The notes below the pieces were generated by a model. The model saw only the letters and a program-made list of their open reading frames with translations, was not told the origin of the DNA and searched no databases. Shown piece after piece: positions 62,001 to 64,000 of a stretch of 64,000 nt of DNA. Source of the stretch: Pratylenchus scribneri (Eukaryota > Nematoda > Chromadorea > Rhabditida > Pratylenchidae). The DNA is taken from the NCBI GenBank assembly GCA_030063045.1, contig JAQSEB010000082.1:2666001-2730000 (forward strand). Reading direction: 5' to 3'. The position numbers and the translations under genes are program-made. Every line of letters starts with the position of its first letter. Position 1 is the stretch's first letter.

Positions 62001-63517
62001 CAATGGTTTACTTATAATATGAAAAGGACATTTTCAATTGGATGGATTTGCCCTCTTCAATTGTTCGCACCAAAATGCCGTGCCATGGTATTGCGCAAGG
62101 TCCCCATTGAGCTGATTTTCCGGCACAAAATTCGGCTTGCTTATTCAAACAACGTTCAGCAACTTCATTCTATAATATTTTAATAAGATATTTTTAAATT
62201 AAATTTTTCTGAAAAGAGTTAATTTATTCTATTCTTTCAGGAAAGAAATCAACAGGAAAAAGTGCAATTATTCTTTCCGGAAAGAAAGCAATTGGAAAAA
62301 GTGCAAATTATTCCTTCCGGAAAGAAGTCAACCGGAAAAGTGCAAATTATTCTTTCCGGTAAGAAGTCAACCGGAAAAAGTGCAAATTTTTCTTTCCGGA
62401 AAGAAGTCAATAGGAAAAAGTGTGCAATTATTCTTTCCGGAAAGAAGTCAACCGGAAAAAGTGCAAATTTTTCTTTCCGGAAAGAAGTCAATAGGAAAAA
62501 GTGTGCAATTATTCTTTCCGGAAAGAAGGCAATTGGAAAAAGTGCAAATTATTCTTTCCGGAAAGAAGTCAACCGGAAAAAGTGCAAATTATTCTTTCCG
62601 GAAAGAAGTCAACCAGAAAAAGTGCAAAATATTCTTTCCGGAAAGATTCTTTCCGGAAAGAAGTCAACCGGAAAAAGTGCAAATTATTCTTTCCGGAAAG
62701 AAGTCAACCGGAAAAAGTGCAAATTATTCTTTCCGGAAAGAAGTCACCAGGAAAAAGTGTGCAATTATTCTTTCCGGAAAGAAGGCAATTGGAAAAAGTG
62801 CAAATTATTCTTTCCGGAAAGAAGTCAACCGGAAAAAGTGCAAATTATTCTTTCCGGAAAGAAGTCAACCAGAAAAAGTGCAAAATATTCTTTCCGGAAA
62901 GATTCTTTCCGGAAAAAGTCAACCGGAAAAAGTGCAAATTATTCTTTCCGGAAAGAAGTCAACCGGAAAAAGTGCAAATTATTCTTTCCGGAAAGAAGTC
63001 ACCAGGAAAAAGTGCAAATTATTTCCTTCCGGAAAAAAAGCAAAATCTCTGCCGATGAAAATCATTCAAATATCCTTTTTTAATTTAAATTTTACACCAA
63101 CATAATCTGCGTTGTTGACCCGATATTGATGGGCGAATGCCATCCCAGACAACATATTTTTAGCATCCAATTGGCCGGGATAACAAATTAGCAATCTGCA
63201 TTATTCCTTGTTTATTTCCGAAAATGGACAAATGGGGTTACTGACCCTTCACTTTCGCAAAGATAGCTATTGGGCAAATGGAATCGAAGGCCAAATGAAC
63301 GAATTTCCTCCTGTCCAGGTTGAAGCATGCATTGATCATTGCTCACATATTCAAGCGACTTTTGGCCATCATTCCCGTCAGTCAACAGTATACTATGAGT
63401 GAATTAAGTTTACACATTTTTAAATTAATGAATTGAAACTAACGGATCATTCTGTTGACTGTTGCTTACAAATACGAAAATGAGAATGAATAGGGAAAGA
63501 TGGATAAATCCACGCAT
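59025..63517 (-). CDS. Large secreted protein with repeated galectin-like domains
   Basis: It starts at ATG 63517 with signal peptide MRGFIHLSLFILIFVFVSNS. About 18 exons then encode repeated jelly-roll modules. Recognisable galectin strands include GILVRTIEEGKSIQLKMSF with FSLNFGREDSLFTTIWL; PHLFHEGDKICISGKAGTKF with FAINLQHDSS; and, last, MSITIQGTIKMP, NSFSVNFFNQ, ETMILNSYLNGRWLI, PFENGQQFILKI and LLAVPPWAIDYIVV. Thus at least three and perhaps five modules. The H-x-N-x-R sugar-binding motif of active galectins is not visible (YLEMNIPNEK in its place); the conserved Trp is present in NGRW. Many Asn-glycosylation sites (NLTTTN, NKTG) agree with secretion. Stop TAA at 59025. A one-base frameshift is needed at the T6 run 59465-59470, and a minisatellite fills the 62228-63048 intron. 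Early exons are less certain. Confidence 0.68.
62228..63048. repeat. About 40-bp minisatellite with a 16-bp palindrome per unit
   Basis: About 20 units of the form TTCTTTCCGGAAAGAA + GTCAACCGGAAAAAGTGCAA + ATTA, with variants (GCAATTGG, GTCAATAGG, GTCACCAGG; two partial duplications of TTCTTTCCGGAAAGA at about 62632 and 62890). TTCTTTCCGGAAAGAA is a perfect palindrome. The array lies within an intron of the galectin-like gene, 3' of its early exons. The 273-codon plus-strand frame across it is an artefact. Confidence 0.95.
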
Positions 63518-64000
63518 GGAAAGATTTTTATTGGGGAATATTAGAGGAAAATTACTTTTTGATATTTTATTTGGTAAAATTTTTATTATTTTTTGGGAAA
63601 TATTTGGAAATAAATAAATGAATGGGGCAAATTGTGGATTCGAATGATGGGCGATTTAAATTATAAAATGAAAAAAAGATGATTAATCCGTTCAAATTGG
63701 ATGCTCTCCTCTATCCCAAATTTTCCCAAATTAACAAATTAAATGTACGTTTAATTTTATGTAAAAACGATGATATCATCATTTCATTTTACCAAAAAAT
63801 TGGAATTAGTATAATATTTACGGTATATGGATGATAAATGGATGGAGCAATAAAATTAAGAAAATATTTAATTTTAATTTATTTATTTTTTTATAATCTT
63901 TTATGACCAAATGAAAATAATTTTTCGGTTGATTTATTTAAATGTTCATATTTTTTGATGTTATGAATGTTATATTATTGAAAAATCTCTCCATTCTTCA
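63518..64000. other. AT-rich DNA upstream of the galectin-like gene
   Basis: Promoter side of the last gene, to the window edge. No exon seen. A TTACGGTATATGG motif near 63820 recalls similar ACCGTATA/TATACGGT motifs at 1540 and 12715, which may mark a dispersed repeat end. Confidence 0.35.

Noticed and set aside
62262..63105. Plus-strand frames of 185-273 codons
   Set aside because: They are translations of the CCGGAAAG minisatellite inside an intron of the minus-strand galectin-like gene.

Overview
The window is nuclear DNA from an AT-rich nematode genome, roughly 70% A+T by eye. The evidence is the gene content: divergent supplementary-type nuclear hormone receptors, an Srd/Str-type chemoreceptor, a Clc-like four-pass protein, a nematode-type GT11 glycosyltransferase and a POT peptide transporter. 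Genes are compact, with many introns of 40-60 nt and TTTTCAG-type acceptors. A clade IV (Tylenchina-like) nematode is plausible, but species cannot be fixed from the sequence.

Layout. 1.2-12.2 kb: a cluster of nuclear receptors. A full-length receptor (+, 1227-3418) is followed by a ligand-domain-only relative (+, 3891-5672), a Clc-like membrane protein (+, 6371-7415), a secreted glycine-rich protein (+, 7820-8570) and a second full receptor on the opposite strand (-, 9197-12203). 12.2-18.7 kb: no convincing gene; two foldback elements. 18.9-32.3 kb: two head-to-tail SLC15/POT peptide transporter paralogs on the minus strand. Each carries a large minisatellite in the same intron, and copy A carries three later foldback insertions that copy B lacks. 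34.5-37.9 kb: an unrecognised cysteine-containing protein (-). 38.8-41.3 kb: a chemoreceptor (+) with a foldback element in one intron. 41.7-43.4 kb: a GT11 fucosyltransferase-like enzyme (-). 44.1-45.3 kb: a repetitive element containing a tRNA-like promoter and a minisatellite. 45.5-47.2 kb: a third receptor (-). 50.1-52.1 kb: pyrroline-5-carboxylate reductase (-). 52.9-53.7 kb: a GC-rich island with a small unresolved gene (-). 53.9-57.2 kb: an ENPP-type ectonucleotide pyrophosphatase/phosphodiesterase (-). 57.8-58.2 kb: a cysteine-rich secreted protein interrupted by an in-frame stop. 59.0-63.5 kb: a large secreted protein made of galectin-like modules (-), with a minisatellite intron.

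The genes do not form a pathway. They are the usual nematode mixture of environment-facing functions (receptors, transporters, secreted proteins) and housekeeping metabolism. What stands out is structural: at least four inferred GC-AG introns in three genes, minisatellites that evolved separately in one orthologous intron of tandem paralogs, long-arm foldback MITE families sitting mostly in introns and spacers, and several lesions (premature stop, single-base frameshift, abnormal splice acceptor) that are either real decay or assembly error. All exon models were read by eye from splice signals and reading frame.
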